Source: Herbiconiux sp. (lineage in GTDB: Bacteria; Actinomycetota; Actinomycetes; Actinomycetales; Microbacteriaceae). From it: a stretch of 63,218 bases of DNA. Position numbers and translations under genes: made by a program. The notes beneath the pieces were generated by a model that worked only from the letters and a program-made list of their open reading frames with translations, was not told where the DNA came from and searched no databases. The stretch is from contig NZ_SCVE01000015.1 in assembly GCF_004297105.1 (NCBI RefSeq), positions 1 to 63,218 on the forward strand, written 5' to 3'. Below are positions 26,674 to 36,116 of the stretch, one piece after another; the stretch's first letter is position 1; each line of letters begins with the position of its first letter.

Positions 26674-26895
26674 TCAGTCTCCGGACAACCCAGCTCCAGA
26701 CCAGCTGAAGATCAAGGACGCATACAGACCGACCACGGTGATCAGCGCACTCCCGACCGTGATGATCGCCCACTTCATCCTGTAGCGGCGTTCCTGCGAC
26801 TCCATGCTGCGACCGTATCTCACGACGTCGCTCCACTGGAACCAGGCGCGTCGCCCTCTGTGCAGCCCGATGAGCTGTAGCCACGACGACATCAT
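26674..26895 (-). CDS. Small single-TM protein
   Basis: The 73-residue product has one membrane helix (MKWAIITVGSALITVVGLYA) and a basic N-terminus. ATG at 26895 lies 3 bp after the neighbour stop and has AGGAAG upstream, so coupling to the upstream gene is likely; a start at 26805 would lack a site. Function unknown. Confidence 0.6.
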   Translation of the reverse strand: MMSSWLQLIGLHRGRRAWFQWSDVVRYGRSMESQERRYRMKWAIITVGSALITVVGLYASLIFSWSGAGLSGD

Positions 26896-26897
26896 CG

Positions 26898-27197
26898 TCA
26901 GCTCTTCCTCGTGGCACGTCGGTCGAGAGTGTCCCGGATGAGCAGCGTTGTGTCGTCGGGACGCTTCGGTGGGTGCTCCACGAGCCTCGCCAGCGGCGAG
27001 ACGGCGACGAGCACCAGACCGAGGGTGAGGAGCACCTCGGCAAGAATCTCAGCGATCGTGAATGCGGTACCCGCCAGCAGTTCGGGGCCGATGAGGCTGT
27101 TGGCGATCTGCAAGCCGAACAGTCGCGCCGAGACGCCGATGACACTGAGAGCCAGGCCGATCCAGAACATGTGCTTCGAGGTCAGTTTCGGGGGCAT
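26898..27197 (-). CDS. Two-TM membrane protein
   Basis: The 99-residue protein begins MPPKLTSKHMFWIGLALSVI and has two hydrophobic helices (about 10-30 and 45-67), then a charged tail LVEHPPKRPDDTTLLIRDTL. ATG at 27197 is chosen because the frame upstream has no membrane or homologous content. It is followed 2 bp later by the small protein gene. Not recognised. Confidence 0.65.
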   Translation of the reverse strand: MPPKLTSKHMFWIGLALSVIGVSARLFGLQIANSLIGPELLAGTAFTIAEILAEVLLTLGLVLVAVSPLARLVEHPPKRPDDTTLLIRDTLDRRATRKS

Positions 27198-27267
27198 GAA
27201 TGAATGATCCCTTCGTGGAGCCGCTCGCCCCACGTCATGAGACCTGCAATGCAAGCATCGTGACGAC

Positions 27268-27290
27268 GGGCATCCGCTCGGTGGATGCCC
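27268..27290. terminator. Hairpin past small membrane gene
   Basis: GGGCATCC (27268-27275) and GGATGCCC (27283-27290) make an 8-bp stem with a 7-nt loop. It lies 5 bp past the stop of the minus-strand gene at 27295-27495. Confidence 0.5.
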
Positions 27291-27294
27291 CGGA

Positions 27295-27495
27295 CTAGAG
27301 GCGGTACCCCATGCTGCCGGCGGCGATCTGTGCTTGCACCTGGCGAAGCTCCTCGGCCAGAGCGGGGTCTGCGGCAGAGACGTGGTCGGCACGTCGACCC
27401 ACCCGGTTCTTCTGACGAAGGAGTGCAATCACTCCGACGAAGGCGGCAGCAAGCCCCACCGATCCTGCGGCCACGGCTGCGATGACGATCCCCAT
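27295..27495 (-). CDS. 66-residue single-TM protein
   Basis: One membrane helix (MGIVIAAVAAGSVGLAAAFV onward) is followed by a charged helix (DPALAEELRQVQAQIAAGSM). ATG at 27495 has GGAAGG nine bases upstream and is preferred over the GTG at 27501. Not recognised; it belongs to a row of small envelope proteins on the same strand. Confidence 0.6.
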   Translation of the reverse strand: MGIVIAAVAAGSVGLAAAFVGVIALLRQKNRVGRRADHVSAADPALAEELRQVQAQIAAGSMGYRL

Positions 27496-27592
27496 GAGCA
27501 CATTCCTTCCGGCGAGTTGTGTTCAGGCTAACTTCGACAGCCGACGATTACCACCGTCGCCCCGAGCCGTCAGTGGGAGCCACTCCCGAAGC

Positions 27593-28003
27593 CTAGTTCT
27601 CGACCTCTCGCAGAGCGCCGTACTCCACGGTGATGTAGCTCTTCCCGACCGTTGCCACATCGATGACACACGTCCAGTCTCGAGCGAGGTCTGGCGCGCC
27701 GGAGTTCCGCAGGGTGGACGTTCCCGTCACAGTGACCAGCTCGAGGTCGTGCTGCCGCTCTGGCGCAGAGACCACGACGTCGTCCGCCACCACGTTGACT
27801 CCGATGGTTTCGCTGAGGTCATCAAACGAATACGTGACAGCGGCACATCTGTCGACGACCGCTGCGTATGGGCCTTCGTAGACGACCGAGTTCGCCGGAT
27901 CGAGATCCCACGATTCGACGCAACCGCACGTCAGGGCTGCAGCACTCGCAACCGCCACGAGCGCGACCACCCGTCGGCGCAACAGCGGTACCCGTGTCTG
28001 CAT
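27593..28003 (-). CDS. Putative lipoprotein
   Basis: The 136-residue product has a signal peptide (MQTRVPLLRRRVVALVAVAS) ending in a lipobox-like ALTCGC around residues 23-28. The mature part is beta-rich and has two further cysteines (VVDRCAAVTY and DWTCVIDV). It should be lipid-anchored outside the membrane. No family recognised. Confidence 0.65.
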   Translation of the reverse strand: MQTRVPLLRRRVVALVAVASAAALTCGCVESWDLDPANSVVYEGPYAAVVDRCAAVTYSFDDLSETIGVNVVADDVVVSAPERQHDLELVTVTGTSTLRNSGAPDLARDWTCVIDVATVGKSYITVEYGALREVEN

Positions 28004-28174
28004 CGAAGCCCATCCCCTTCCGCGCCTTTGGATACCTAAGCCACTCAAGATAGTCGTCGCAGAGTCACCGAGCGTCCTTCGCGCGCGACGACGCGATGCT
28101 GAACCCCGCCCAGAACGCACGTGCGACGGCACCGAGATCCACCCGAACCGCGCCCCACCTGACGCCCGCCGGCA

Positions 28175-28453
28175 TCACCGCACCGGCTCCTGCTTCCCGG
28201 CATCACGCCCGCGCTCTGCCTCGAAGCGCCTGCGTCGGCGCTCCGCCACCACCACCTGAGAGATACCGACGGCGAGCCACACCAGCATCATCACCGCCGT
28301 GAACCAGCGGAAGGCGCTGTCGCTCGAATCGATGACGATGAGCGCCACCTCCACCCCAAGCAGCACCGCCGACGCCACGACTATGACGAGACCGATCGTG
28401 CGGCGCCTCCCGAGCGCGATCCGCTGCTGGATCAAGCTCCTGCCATCACTCAT
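28175..28453 (-). CDS. Two-TM membrane protein
   Basis: The 92-residue protein has a basic N-terminus, two hydrophobic helices (about 19-42 and 48-68) and a basic tail VAERRRRRFEAERGRD. It resembles DUF-type small proteins found singly in Microbacteriaceae. Function unknown. Confidence 0.65.
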   Translation of the reverse strand: MSDGRSLIQQRIALGRRRTIGLVIVVASAVLLGVEVALIVIDSSDSAFRWFTAVMMLVWLAVGISQVVVAERRRRRFEAERGRDAGKQEPVR

Positions 28454-28541
28454 CTCCCACCCCCGCCGAGGAGCCTACGCTTCCACCCCCAGCGGGCGAC
28501 GAGGCATTGGTACGCGTCGTGATCAGGTGCAGCCGATGGCG

Positions 28542-28838
28542 TCAGATGCTCGACGAATGCACGAGCAGCCACACGAAGGCGCTGAATGAGACGAGCCCGA
28601 GCACCGCGCCGACGATCGATCCGATGAGGCTGAACGTGGGCCAGACGGCATCGGGCTGGCGGCTCATCCTGAACCCCTGCGCGGCGAAGAGCAGCGGCAC
28701 GAAGCAGGCGAGCACGGAGAACGTCCACGTGCCTCCAGCCTTGGCCGTCGACGCCACGAGGTAGATGGAGAACACCGCGATGGCGATGCTGAGGATGGCG
28801 CAGACGCGCGCCGAAATCGGTTCGTTCCGCCCAGCCAC
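28542..28838 (-). CDS. Three-TM membrane protein
   Basis: The 98-residue protein has three hydrophobic helices (about 12-30, 38-53 and 68-93) and the sequence MAGRNEPISARVCAILSIAI at the start. It is transcribed toward the previous small membrane gene, 88 bp away. Not recognised. Confidence 0.65.
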   Translation of the reverse strand: MAGRNEPISARVCAILSIAIAVFSIYLVASTAKAGGTWTFSVLACFVPLLFAAQGFRMSRQPDAVWPTFSLIGSIVGAVLGLVSFSAFVWLLVHSSSI

Positions 28839-28888
28839 GACCGAATCCTATCGACACGGACTCGAAGCACGTTGCTGCGCGCTGCGAC

Positions 28889-29052
28889 TTACTCTTCCTT
28901 CCGTTCTCGCGGCACTTTGAGCTCGATGCCGAGCATCCCCGCGAGAAAAAGTCCGGAACCGATCACATACAGCGCTGGTGGCCCGAGGAGGCCGCGACAA
29001 GGAAGAGAAGCATCATCAGACCGAGTACTGCGGCCGTACCGGCGACCTTCAT
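28889..29052 (-). pseudogene. Frameshifted small membrane protein gene
   Basis: From ATG at 29052 the frame reads MKVAGTAAVLGLMMLLFLVA then meets a stop after HQRCM. The adjacent frame continues with PPALYVIGSGLFLAGMLGIE and KVPRERKEE to a stop at 28889. Joining the two near 28983 gives a normal 53-residue two-helix membrane protein. The junction lies in GCGGCCTCCTCGGGCC. A single-base change or sequencing error explains this best. Confidence 0.5.
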
Positions 29053-29167
29053 GCGAGTGTTCCCATCCGAGCTGACGAGACATCCCTCGACGGGCACCAG
29101 GCGCTGGCCGATCGGCCCGCTCGTTTGTCGGCCGCCGCGGGTCCAAAGGCTGAGAAGATGGGTCACC

Positions 29168-29713
29168 ATGGGGACGCTCCACCAGCAGCTGCAAGCCACG
29201 TTCAGGTGGATCGGTGATCGAACCGACCCTGACTACCGAGCCGATCCGACAGGCTGGTGGCGCGATCCTGAAATTCTCGCCGAGCTTGGGCCCGCGTTGG
29301 CAAGCCTGTTCTGGGACGAGAATCCGACCGTCGTCGTCGCGACCCAGTCAAGGGGCACGCTCCTCGGCACGCTCGTGGCGGTGTGTCTCGGAATCGGCAT
29401 GACAGAGGTACGGAAAGGCGCGAATCGAGCAGCCGACAGCGATGCCTGGTGGGAAGCAACAACAGCCCCCGACTATCGCGACTCTCAACTGCGACTTGGA
29501 GCGCGCAAGTCATTGCTCAAATCTGGCGACCGAGCTCTCTTCGTCGATGACTGGATTGCGACAGGGGCTCAAGCCCAGGCCACGCAGGAAATCGTGGAGA
29601 GGAGCGGCGCTACCTGGGTCGGCGCGGCTGTCGTCGTAGATGGCCTGGAACGCTCTCACTTGCGGAGAGCTCTGAATCTTCGTGCGGTTCTTAACATTCG
29701 CGACCTGATGTAG
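29168..29713 (+). CDS. Phosphoribosyltransferase family protein
   Basis: The 181-residue protein has the PRPP-binding motif ALFVDDWIATGAQAQAT near residues 122-138, the hallmark of type I phosphoribosyltransferases, with a beta-strand-rich lead (VVVATQSRGTLLGTLVAV). It is shorter than true adenine phosphoribosyltransferase and may act in salvage or a regulatory role. ATG at 29168 is chosen; the open frame upstream has no homology. It ends before a strong hairpin facing aceB. Confidence 0.8.
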   Translation: MGTLHQQLQATFRWIGDRTDPDYRADPTGWWRDPEILAELGPALASLFWDENPTVVVATQSRGTLLGTLVAVCLGIGMTEVRKGANRAADSDAWWEATTAPDYRDSQLRLGARKSLLKSGDRALFVDDWIATGAQAQATQEIVERSGATWVGAAVVVDGLERSHLRRALNLRAVLNIRDLM

Positions 29714-29757
29714 CGCACGGGCCGCAGTGAGCTGAGAACCATCTCCGCACACGATGC

Positions 29758-29792
29758 GCGGGGGCTGCACCGCCTCGCAGTGCAGCCCCCGC
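29758..29792. terminator. Strong bidirectional terminator hairpin
   Basis: GCGGGGGCTGCA (29758-29769) and TGCAGCCCCCGC (29781-29792) form a perfect 12-bp stem with an 11-nt loop, between the convergent phosphoribosyltransferase and malate synthase genes. Confidence 0.8.
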
Positions 29793-29800
29793 CCCGAGAC

Positions 29801-31438
<1,638 letters not shown>

Positions 31439-31463
31439 GTCAATCAGCCTTTCGCTGGTGCCG

Positions 31464-31538
31464 AAACGACGGAGATTCCGGATGATTCGGGGTAACGACG
31501 GACCCAGAAAGTCCAATCTCCGCGAATCTCCGTCGTTT
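31464..31538. promoter_or_regulatory. 15-bp inverted repeat with competing third copy, aceA-aceB gap
   Basis: AAACGACGGAGATTC (31464-31478) and its complement (31524-31538) form a perfect 15-bp pair with a 45-nt loop. A second AACGACGGA at 31494-31502 can pair with the same right arm (31529-31537), so two structures compete. It could be an attenuator, a processing site or an operator. Confidence 0.5.
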
Positions 31539-31549
31539 ACGGCGAGGGA

Positions 31550-32842
31550 TCAATGGAATTGTTCGGACTCGGTCGACCCCACGAGCGCAAGGGTGGCGCT
31601 CTCGGGGTTCAGGGCCGTGGCGATCCGGTCGAAGTAGCCGGTGCCCACCTCACGCTGGTGTTTCGTGGCGGTGTAGCCGTCGGCCTCGGAGGCGAATTCG
31701 GCCTCCTGCAGCTCGACGTAGGCGCTCATGTGACGCTCGCCGTACCCGCGGGCGAGGGTGTACATGGAGTGGTTCAGGGCGTGGAAGCCCGCGAGGGTGA
31801 TGAACTGGAACTTGTAGCCCATCTCCGACAGGTCGCTCTGGAACGTGGCGATCTGCGCATCCGTCAGCTTCGACTTCCAGTTGAACGACGGCGAGCAGTT
31901 GTAGGCCAGCAGCTTGCCGGGGAACTCGGCGTGGATCGCCTTCGCGAACTCGCGAGCCAGCTCGATGTCGGGCTCGGATGACTCGACCCAGATCAGGTCG
32001 GCATAGGGCGCGTACGCCAGCCCTCGTGAGATGACGGTGTCGATGCCCGGGGTGGTTCCGTAGAACCCCTCCGGGGTGCGGGAGCCATCGAGGAACGGAA
32101 CGTCGCGCGAATCGACGTCGCTCGTGATGAGGTTGGCCGCGAGCGAGTCGGTGCGCGCGATGATGATGGTCGGCACGCCGGCCACATCCGCCGCGAGCCG
32201 GGCCGCGTTGAGGGTGCGGATGTGCTGGCTGGTGGGGATGAGCACCTTGCCGCCCATGTGCCCGCACTTCTTCTCGCTGGCGAGCTGGTCTTCCCAGTGC
32301 ACGCCGGCGGCTCCCGCCTGGATCATCGACTTCATGAGCTCATACGCGTTGAGCGGTCCGCCGAAGCCGGCCTCGGCATCCGCCACGATCGGAACAACCC
32401 ACTCGCGCTCGGGCAGCCCCTCGGCGAACTCGATCTGGTCGGCACGCAGCAGCGCGTTGTTGATACGGCGCACGACGGCCGGCACCGAGTTGGCCGGGTA
32501 GAGGCTTTGGTCGGGGTACGTCTGGCCGCTGAGGTTGGCGTCGGCGGCCACCTGCCACCCGGAGAGGTAGATGGCCTTGAGTCCGGCGCGAACCTGCTGC
32601 ACGGCCTGGTTGCCGGTGAGGGCGCCGAGGGCGGCGACCCACTCGTCTTCGCGGTGGATGAGGTTCCACAGGTTCTCGGCACCGCGGGCGGCCAGGGTGT
32701 TGTCCTCGGCCACCCGTCCGCGGAGCGCCACGACGTCTTCGGCGCTGTAGTCGCGCTGAATGCCGTTCCAGCGGGCGTCGGTCTTCCAGCTCCGCTCGAG
32801 GTCGGCGGCGGTCTGGGTCTGGTCTCCTGGTCGGGTGGTCAT
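31550..32842 (-). CDS. aceA: Isocitrate lyase
   Basis: The 430-residue enzyme splits isocitrate to glyoxylate and succinate. The catalytic loop KKCGHMGGK is at residues 191-199 (Cys193), with [30 protein letters not shown] and the C-terminal pattern of the ICL1 family. ATG at 32842 is chosen because the first residues match known isocitrate lyases; the longer frame is not conserved. The 5' region carries a TTCTTC-N9-GAAGAA site also found upstream of the RamB-like gene. Confidence 0.96.
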   Translation of the reverse strand: MTTRPGDQTQTAADLERSWKTDARWNGIQRDYSAEDVVALRGRVAEDNTLAARGAENLWNLIHREDEWVAALGALTGNQAVQQVRAGLKAIYLSGWQVAADANLSGQTYPDQSLYPANSVPAVVRRINNALLRADQIEFAEGLPEREWVVPIVADAEAGFGGPLNAYELMKSMIQAGAAGVHWEDQLASEKKCGHMGGKVLIPTSQHIRTLNAARLAADVAGVPTIIIARTDSLAANLITSDVDSRDVPFLDGSRTPEGFYGTTPGIDTVISRGLAYAPYADLIWVESSEPDIELAREFAKAIHAEFPGKLLAYNCSPSFNWKSKLTDAQIATFQSDLSEMGYKFQFITLAGFHALNHSMYTLARGYGERHMSAYVELQEAEFASEADGYTATKHQREVGTGYFDRIATALNPESATLALVGSTESEQFH

Positions 32843-32949
32843 GTCTCGCTCCAATGCGGTGTGCCATGTCAGCTGGAAAAGCTGCTTGGGTTCGACTCTG
32901 AGGCCTCTCCAACCGGTCTTTCCCGGTTTCGTCGCCAGAATTACGGGCG

Positions 32950-32970
32950 TTCTTCTGCTTTCTCGAAGAA
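32950..32970. promoter_or_regulatory. TTCTTC-N9-GAAGAA site upstream of aceA
   Basis: TTCTTC (32950-32955) and GAAGAA (32965-32970) form an inverted repeat about 108 bp before the aceA start. The same arms and spacer recur upstream of the RamB/ScfR-like gene at 36074-36094. Confidence 0.7.
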
Positions 32971-33106
32971 GCGGATGCTTCCTGACCCGCACCCGGCTCA
33001 GGGCATCCGGTGGGAGAACCCCGTGGCGCCCGAGGAATAGTGGCGCACCGCAGGATGCGTCGGCCACACTGGCACCACCGCATCCGTTTCAGCGAGGAGA
33101 ACGACG

Positions 33107-33583
33107 ATGAGCACCGAAGAGATCATTCTGGGCGACCTGCCGGCCGGTATCGTTCGGGCCGACGAGGCCTTCGGAGGCCGCGTCTGGAATGTCCTGGGTC
33201 ACACCTACACGACCAAGGTGGAGAGCGCCAACACCTACTCGTGGCTCTCGTTCGACCCCGCCGGCACGGGCGTTCCACCGCACGTGCATCCCACCCAAGA
33301 TGAGTTCATCTACGTCTTCGAGGGCATCTACACGCTCTACCTCGATGGGCAGTGGACGACCGCCGGCCCGGGTGACCTGGTGCAGATGCCGCGCAACCTG
33401 CCCCACGCCTACTACAACAAGCAGGAATCGGATGCGAAGTCACTGTTCTGGGTCAGCCCCGGCGGCAAGCTGGCCAACCTGTTCAGCCTCCTCCACAACG
33501 TCACCGACCCCGACGAGGTGGTGCGGCTGTCCGCGCTGAACGGCGTCGACTTCCTGGCGCCGGGCAGCGTCGAAGGGGCGTGA
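33107..33583 (+). CDS. Cupin-domain protein
   Basis: The 158-residue protein has the cupin metal motif (TGVPPHVHPTQDEFIYVFEG, His-X-His then Glu) and the second conserved His in MPRNLPHAYYN. It resembles quercetin dioxygenase-like or mannose-6-phosphate-isomerase-like cupins. The start follows GAGGAG (ATG 33107). Its stop overlaps the GTG start of the next hydrolase by 4 bp, so the two are translationally coupled. Substrate unknown. Confidence 0.88.
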   Translation: MSTEEIILGDLPAGIVRADEAFGGRVWNVLGHTYTTKVESANTYSWLSFDPAGTGVPPHVHPTQDEFIYVFEGIYTLYLDGQWTTAGPGDLVQMPRNLPHAYYNKQESDAKSLFWVSPGGKLANLFSLLHNVTDPDEVVRLSALNGVDFLAPGSVEGA

Positions 33584-34308
33584 CGGCGACGGCGGGAGAC
33601 CAGGCAGGGCCCGACCGCACCCTCCGCTACGGGTCCGACGACGATCAGCGCGTCGAGCTCACCCATCCGAGCGGGCAGGCGCGGGGCACGGTGGTGTTGA
33701 TTCACGGCGGGTACTGGCGGGCGCCTTTCACGTCGGAGCTCATGCACCCTCTCATCCCCGAGTTCACCGCGCGCGGGTGGTCGGTGGCGAACGTGGAGTA
33801 CCGACGAGGTCGAGCCGGATGGGCCGCGACCCACGACGATCTCCTCTCGGCGTTGGCTGCGGTGAGATCAGAGAGCCCGCATTCGCGGCTGGCGATCGTC
33901 GGCCATTCCGTCGGCGGCCAGTTGGCCTTGCTCTGCGCGGAGGCGGCTGATGCGGTCGTCGCCTTGGCGCCCGTCACCGACATCGTGCGCGGGTATCACG
34001 AGGGCATCGGAGACGGAGCCGTCGCCGAATTCTTCGGCGCCCATCCCGACGCGATTCCTGAGAGGTATGCGTCGGCTTCGCCGCTGGCCCAGGTGCCGCC
34101 CCGAGGCGAGGTCGTGATCGTTCATGGGAGCGACGACGCTCGCGTTCCCATCGCCCACTCCCGCGACTACCTCGAGGCTGCCCGGGCGGCGGGCGCGCGG
34201 GCGGAACTCATCGAACCGCCTCAGCTCGCGCACCTGGATGCGATCGCTCCCGACGCCCCACACTGGGGCCGCGTGCACTCGTGGCTCGATCGGTGGGTCG
34301 CGGGGTGA
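33580..34308 (+). CDS. Alpha/beta hydrolase, kynurenine-formamidase-like
   Basis: The 242-residue hydrolase has the HGGYW oxyanion motif typical of kynurenine formamidase-type esterases (VVLIHGGYWRAPF), the nucleophile in IVGHSVGGQLALL and a late Asp/His region (VIVHGSDDARVPIAHSRDYL). GTG at 33580 forms a GTGA overlap with the cupin stop. A cupin and a formamidase-like enzyme together suggest degradation of an aromatic or formamide-like compound, not proven. Confidence 0.82.
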   Translation: MTATAGDQAGPDRTLRYGSDDDQRVELTHPSGQARGTVVLIHGGYWRAPFTSELMHPLIPEFTARGWSVANVEYRRGRAGWAATHDDLLSALAAVRSESPHSRLAIVGHSVGGQLALLCAEAADAVVALAPVTDIVRGYHEGIGDGAVAEFFGAHPDAIPERYASASPLAQVPPRGEVVIVHGSDDARVPIAHSRDYLEAARAAGARAELIEPPQLAHLDAIAPDAPHWGRVHSWLDRWVAG

Positions 34309-34348
34309 CCTTTCCGAACAGCACCCGGCACCTGCTCACGCCGAGGCG

Positions 34349-35359
34349 TCAGTACTCGAAGACGAGGCGGGCGAGCACCTTGCCGGAGAGCACCTCGGCG
34401 ATGGCGTCGTTGACCTGCTCGAGCTTTCGGCCTTCCGCGATGATCTTGGTGCGTCCTGCAGCGTGGAGCGCGAAGACCTCGGCGAGGTCCTGGCGGGTGC
34501 CGACGATGGAGCCGATGATCGAGATCCCCTTGAGGACGGTTTCGAAGATGGAGATGCTCATCTGCTGCTCCGCGGGCAGAGCGACGCAGATCAGCCGCCC
34601 ACCCCGGTTCAGCGACGCGAACGCCTGCTCGAACACCCGCGGGGAGGCTGCGAGCACGACCGCGACATCCGCTCCACCGATGGCCTTGATCGCGGCGACC
34701 GGATCGACCTCGGCCGCATTGACGAGATGGTCGGCTCCCAGCTCGCGGGCGAGTTCGAGTTTCGGGTTCTCGACGTCGACGGCCACCACCGTGCCACCCA
34801 GGATGCGCGCGTACTGCACGGCGAGGTGTCCGAGACCACCGATGCCGAACACGGCGACGCGTTCGCTCGGCACGATGCGGGCGACCTTGAGCGCCTTGTA
34901 GGTCGTCACTCCCGCGCACGTCAGGGGCGCCGCATCCAGCGAGGTGATGCCCTCCGGAACGGGCACCACGAACCGGGCACTCGCGACGGCGTATTCGGCG
35001 AAGGCGCCGTCGACGGAGTAGCCGCTGTTCTGCTGCTGCTCGCAGAGCGTCTCGCGGCCGTCGATGCAGAAGCGGCACTCGCCGCAGGCGTAGCCGAGCC
35101 ACGGGATCGCGACGCGTTCGCCGAGGGTGCGGTCGGTGACGCCGTCGCCGAGCTGCTCGACGATGCCGACGCCCTCATGGCCGGGCACGAACGGAACAGT
35201 GGGCTTCACCGGCCAGTCGCCGTGTGCGGCGTGGATGTCGGTGTGGCACAGCCCACACGCCTCCAAGCGCACCAGCACCTGCCCGTGGCCGGGGGTCGGC
35301 ACCTCCCGCTGTTCGATCTCGAGCGGTGCGGTGAACGAGGTGACGACGGCGGCTCTCAT
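34349..35359 (-). CDS. Zn-dependent alcohol dehydrogenase, AdhP-like
   Basis: The 336-residue medium-chain dehydrogenase oxidises alcohols such as ethanol with NAD. The catalytic zinc motif CGLCHTDIHAAHG, GHEGVGIVEQLG, the structural zinc site CGECRFCIDGRETLC and the NAD loop VFGIGGLGHLAVQYAR are all intact. ATG at 35359 has AAGGAA upstream. It is the lone gene on its strand here, opposite to the cupin/hydrolase genes. Confidence 0.93.
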   Translation of the reverse strand: MRAAVVTSFTAPLEIEQREVPTPGHGQVLVRLEACGLCHTDIHAAHGDWPVKPTVPFVPGHEGVGIVEQLGDGVTDRTLGERVAIPWLGYACGECRFCIDGRETLCEQQQNSGYSVDGAFAEYAVASARFVVPVPEGITSLDAAPLTCAGVTTYKALKVARIVPSERVAVFGIGGLGHLAVQYARILGGTVVAVDVENPKLELARELGADHLVNAAEVDPVAAIKAIGGADVAVVLAASPRVFEQAFASLNRGGRLICVALPAEQQMSISIFETVLKGISIIGSIVGTRQDLAEVFALHAAGRTKIIAEGRKLEQVNDAIAEVLSGKVLARLVFEY

Positions 35360-35534
35360 GGGCGGTTTCCTTACACTCGGCGCGGTAGTGGGGATGATCA
35401 GGACGGGCCAGCGCGATTCGCCGTCAGACGGAACGCTGCCAGCACCCCGTTCGCGCCGGCGGGCCCTTAGTCCTTCGCCGGAGCGTGTGACCTTCGTCAC
35501 CGCCGACGCGCCACTCCACGCGCAGACTCAGTTC

Positions 35535-36062
35535 ATGACGAACAGATCGGGATGCGCCACCGTGGACACGCCTCGCCCGATCGCACCGCGGCTGAGTCAC
35601 GGAGCCCTCGTGGTGATCACTGTCTTCAACGCCCTTTCGGCCCTCGCCGGAGGGATCGCGATTCTCGCGGGCTTGCTGCCGTTGCCTCCCTCGATGCTCG
35701 AGGGCAGCCCCTTCGACTCCTTCTTCTGGCCGGGCGTCATCTTGCTGTTCGTCATCGGCGGCAGCCAGACCGTCTCGGCGCTTCTTCTGCTCTGGCGGTG
35801 GAAGTCGTCTCTGCTCTGGTCGGCCGTGGCGGGCTTCGGCCTGATCATCTGGATCTTCGTCGAGACGGGAATCATCGGAGGATCCTCGTGGCTGCAGATT
35901 CTCTATTTCGCGACCGGGGTGGCCCAGCTGACCCTCGTGCTCGCGCTGCTGGGTGTGGTGACCCGGCGCCCGCCCTCTGCGCCGGCACTTACCCCGCCCG
36001 AATTGCCGCCCGTATTCGGCAATTCAGTGGATGAGATCCGCATTCGAAGCGAACATGGCTGA
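35535..36062 (+). CDS. Four-TM membrane protein
   Basis: The 175-residue protein has about four hydrophobic helices (starting at GALVVITVFNALSALAGGIA) and a proline-rich C-terminus. ATG at 35535 is preferred; GTG at 35487 is in frame. It is 54 bp upstream of the RamB-like gene on the same strand. Function unknown; it resembles hypothetical membrane proteins of Microbacteriaceae. Confidence 0.7.
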   Translation: MTNRSGCATVDTPRPIAPRLSHGALVVITVFNALSALAGGIAILAGLLPLPPSMLEGSPFDSFFWPGVILLFVIGGSQTVSALLLLWRWKSSLLWSAVAGFGLIIWIFVETGIIGGSSWLQILYFATGVAQLTLVLALLGVVTRRPPSAPALTPPELPPVFGNSVDEIRIRSEHG

Positions 36063-36073
36063 AAGTTTCAGTA

Positions 36074-36094
36074 TTCTTCTGTTTTTCTGAAGAA
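36074..36094. promoter_or_regulatory. TTCTTC-N9-GAAGAA site upstream of RamB-like gene
   Basis: TTCTTC (36074-36079) and GAAGAA (36089-36094) lie 22 bp before the regulator start. The shared site with aceA suggests the regulator controls its own gene and isocitrate lyase. Confidence 0.7.
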
Positions 36095-36116
36095 CCGACG
36101 GTGAGAGGCTGTCGAT

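Noticed and set aside
29051..29167. N-terminal extension of the phosphoribosyltransferase
   Set aside because: Residues are low in similarity and lie over the divergent frameshifted gene; ATG 29168 fits better.
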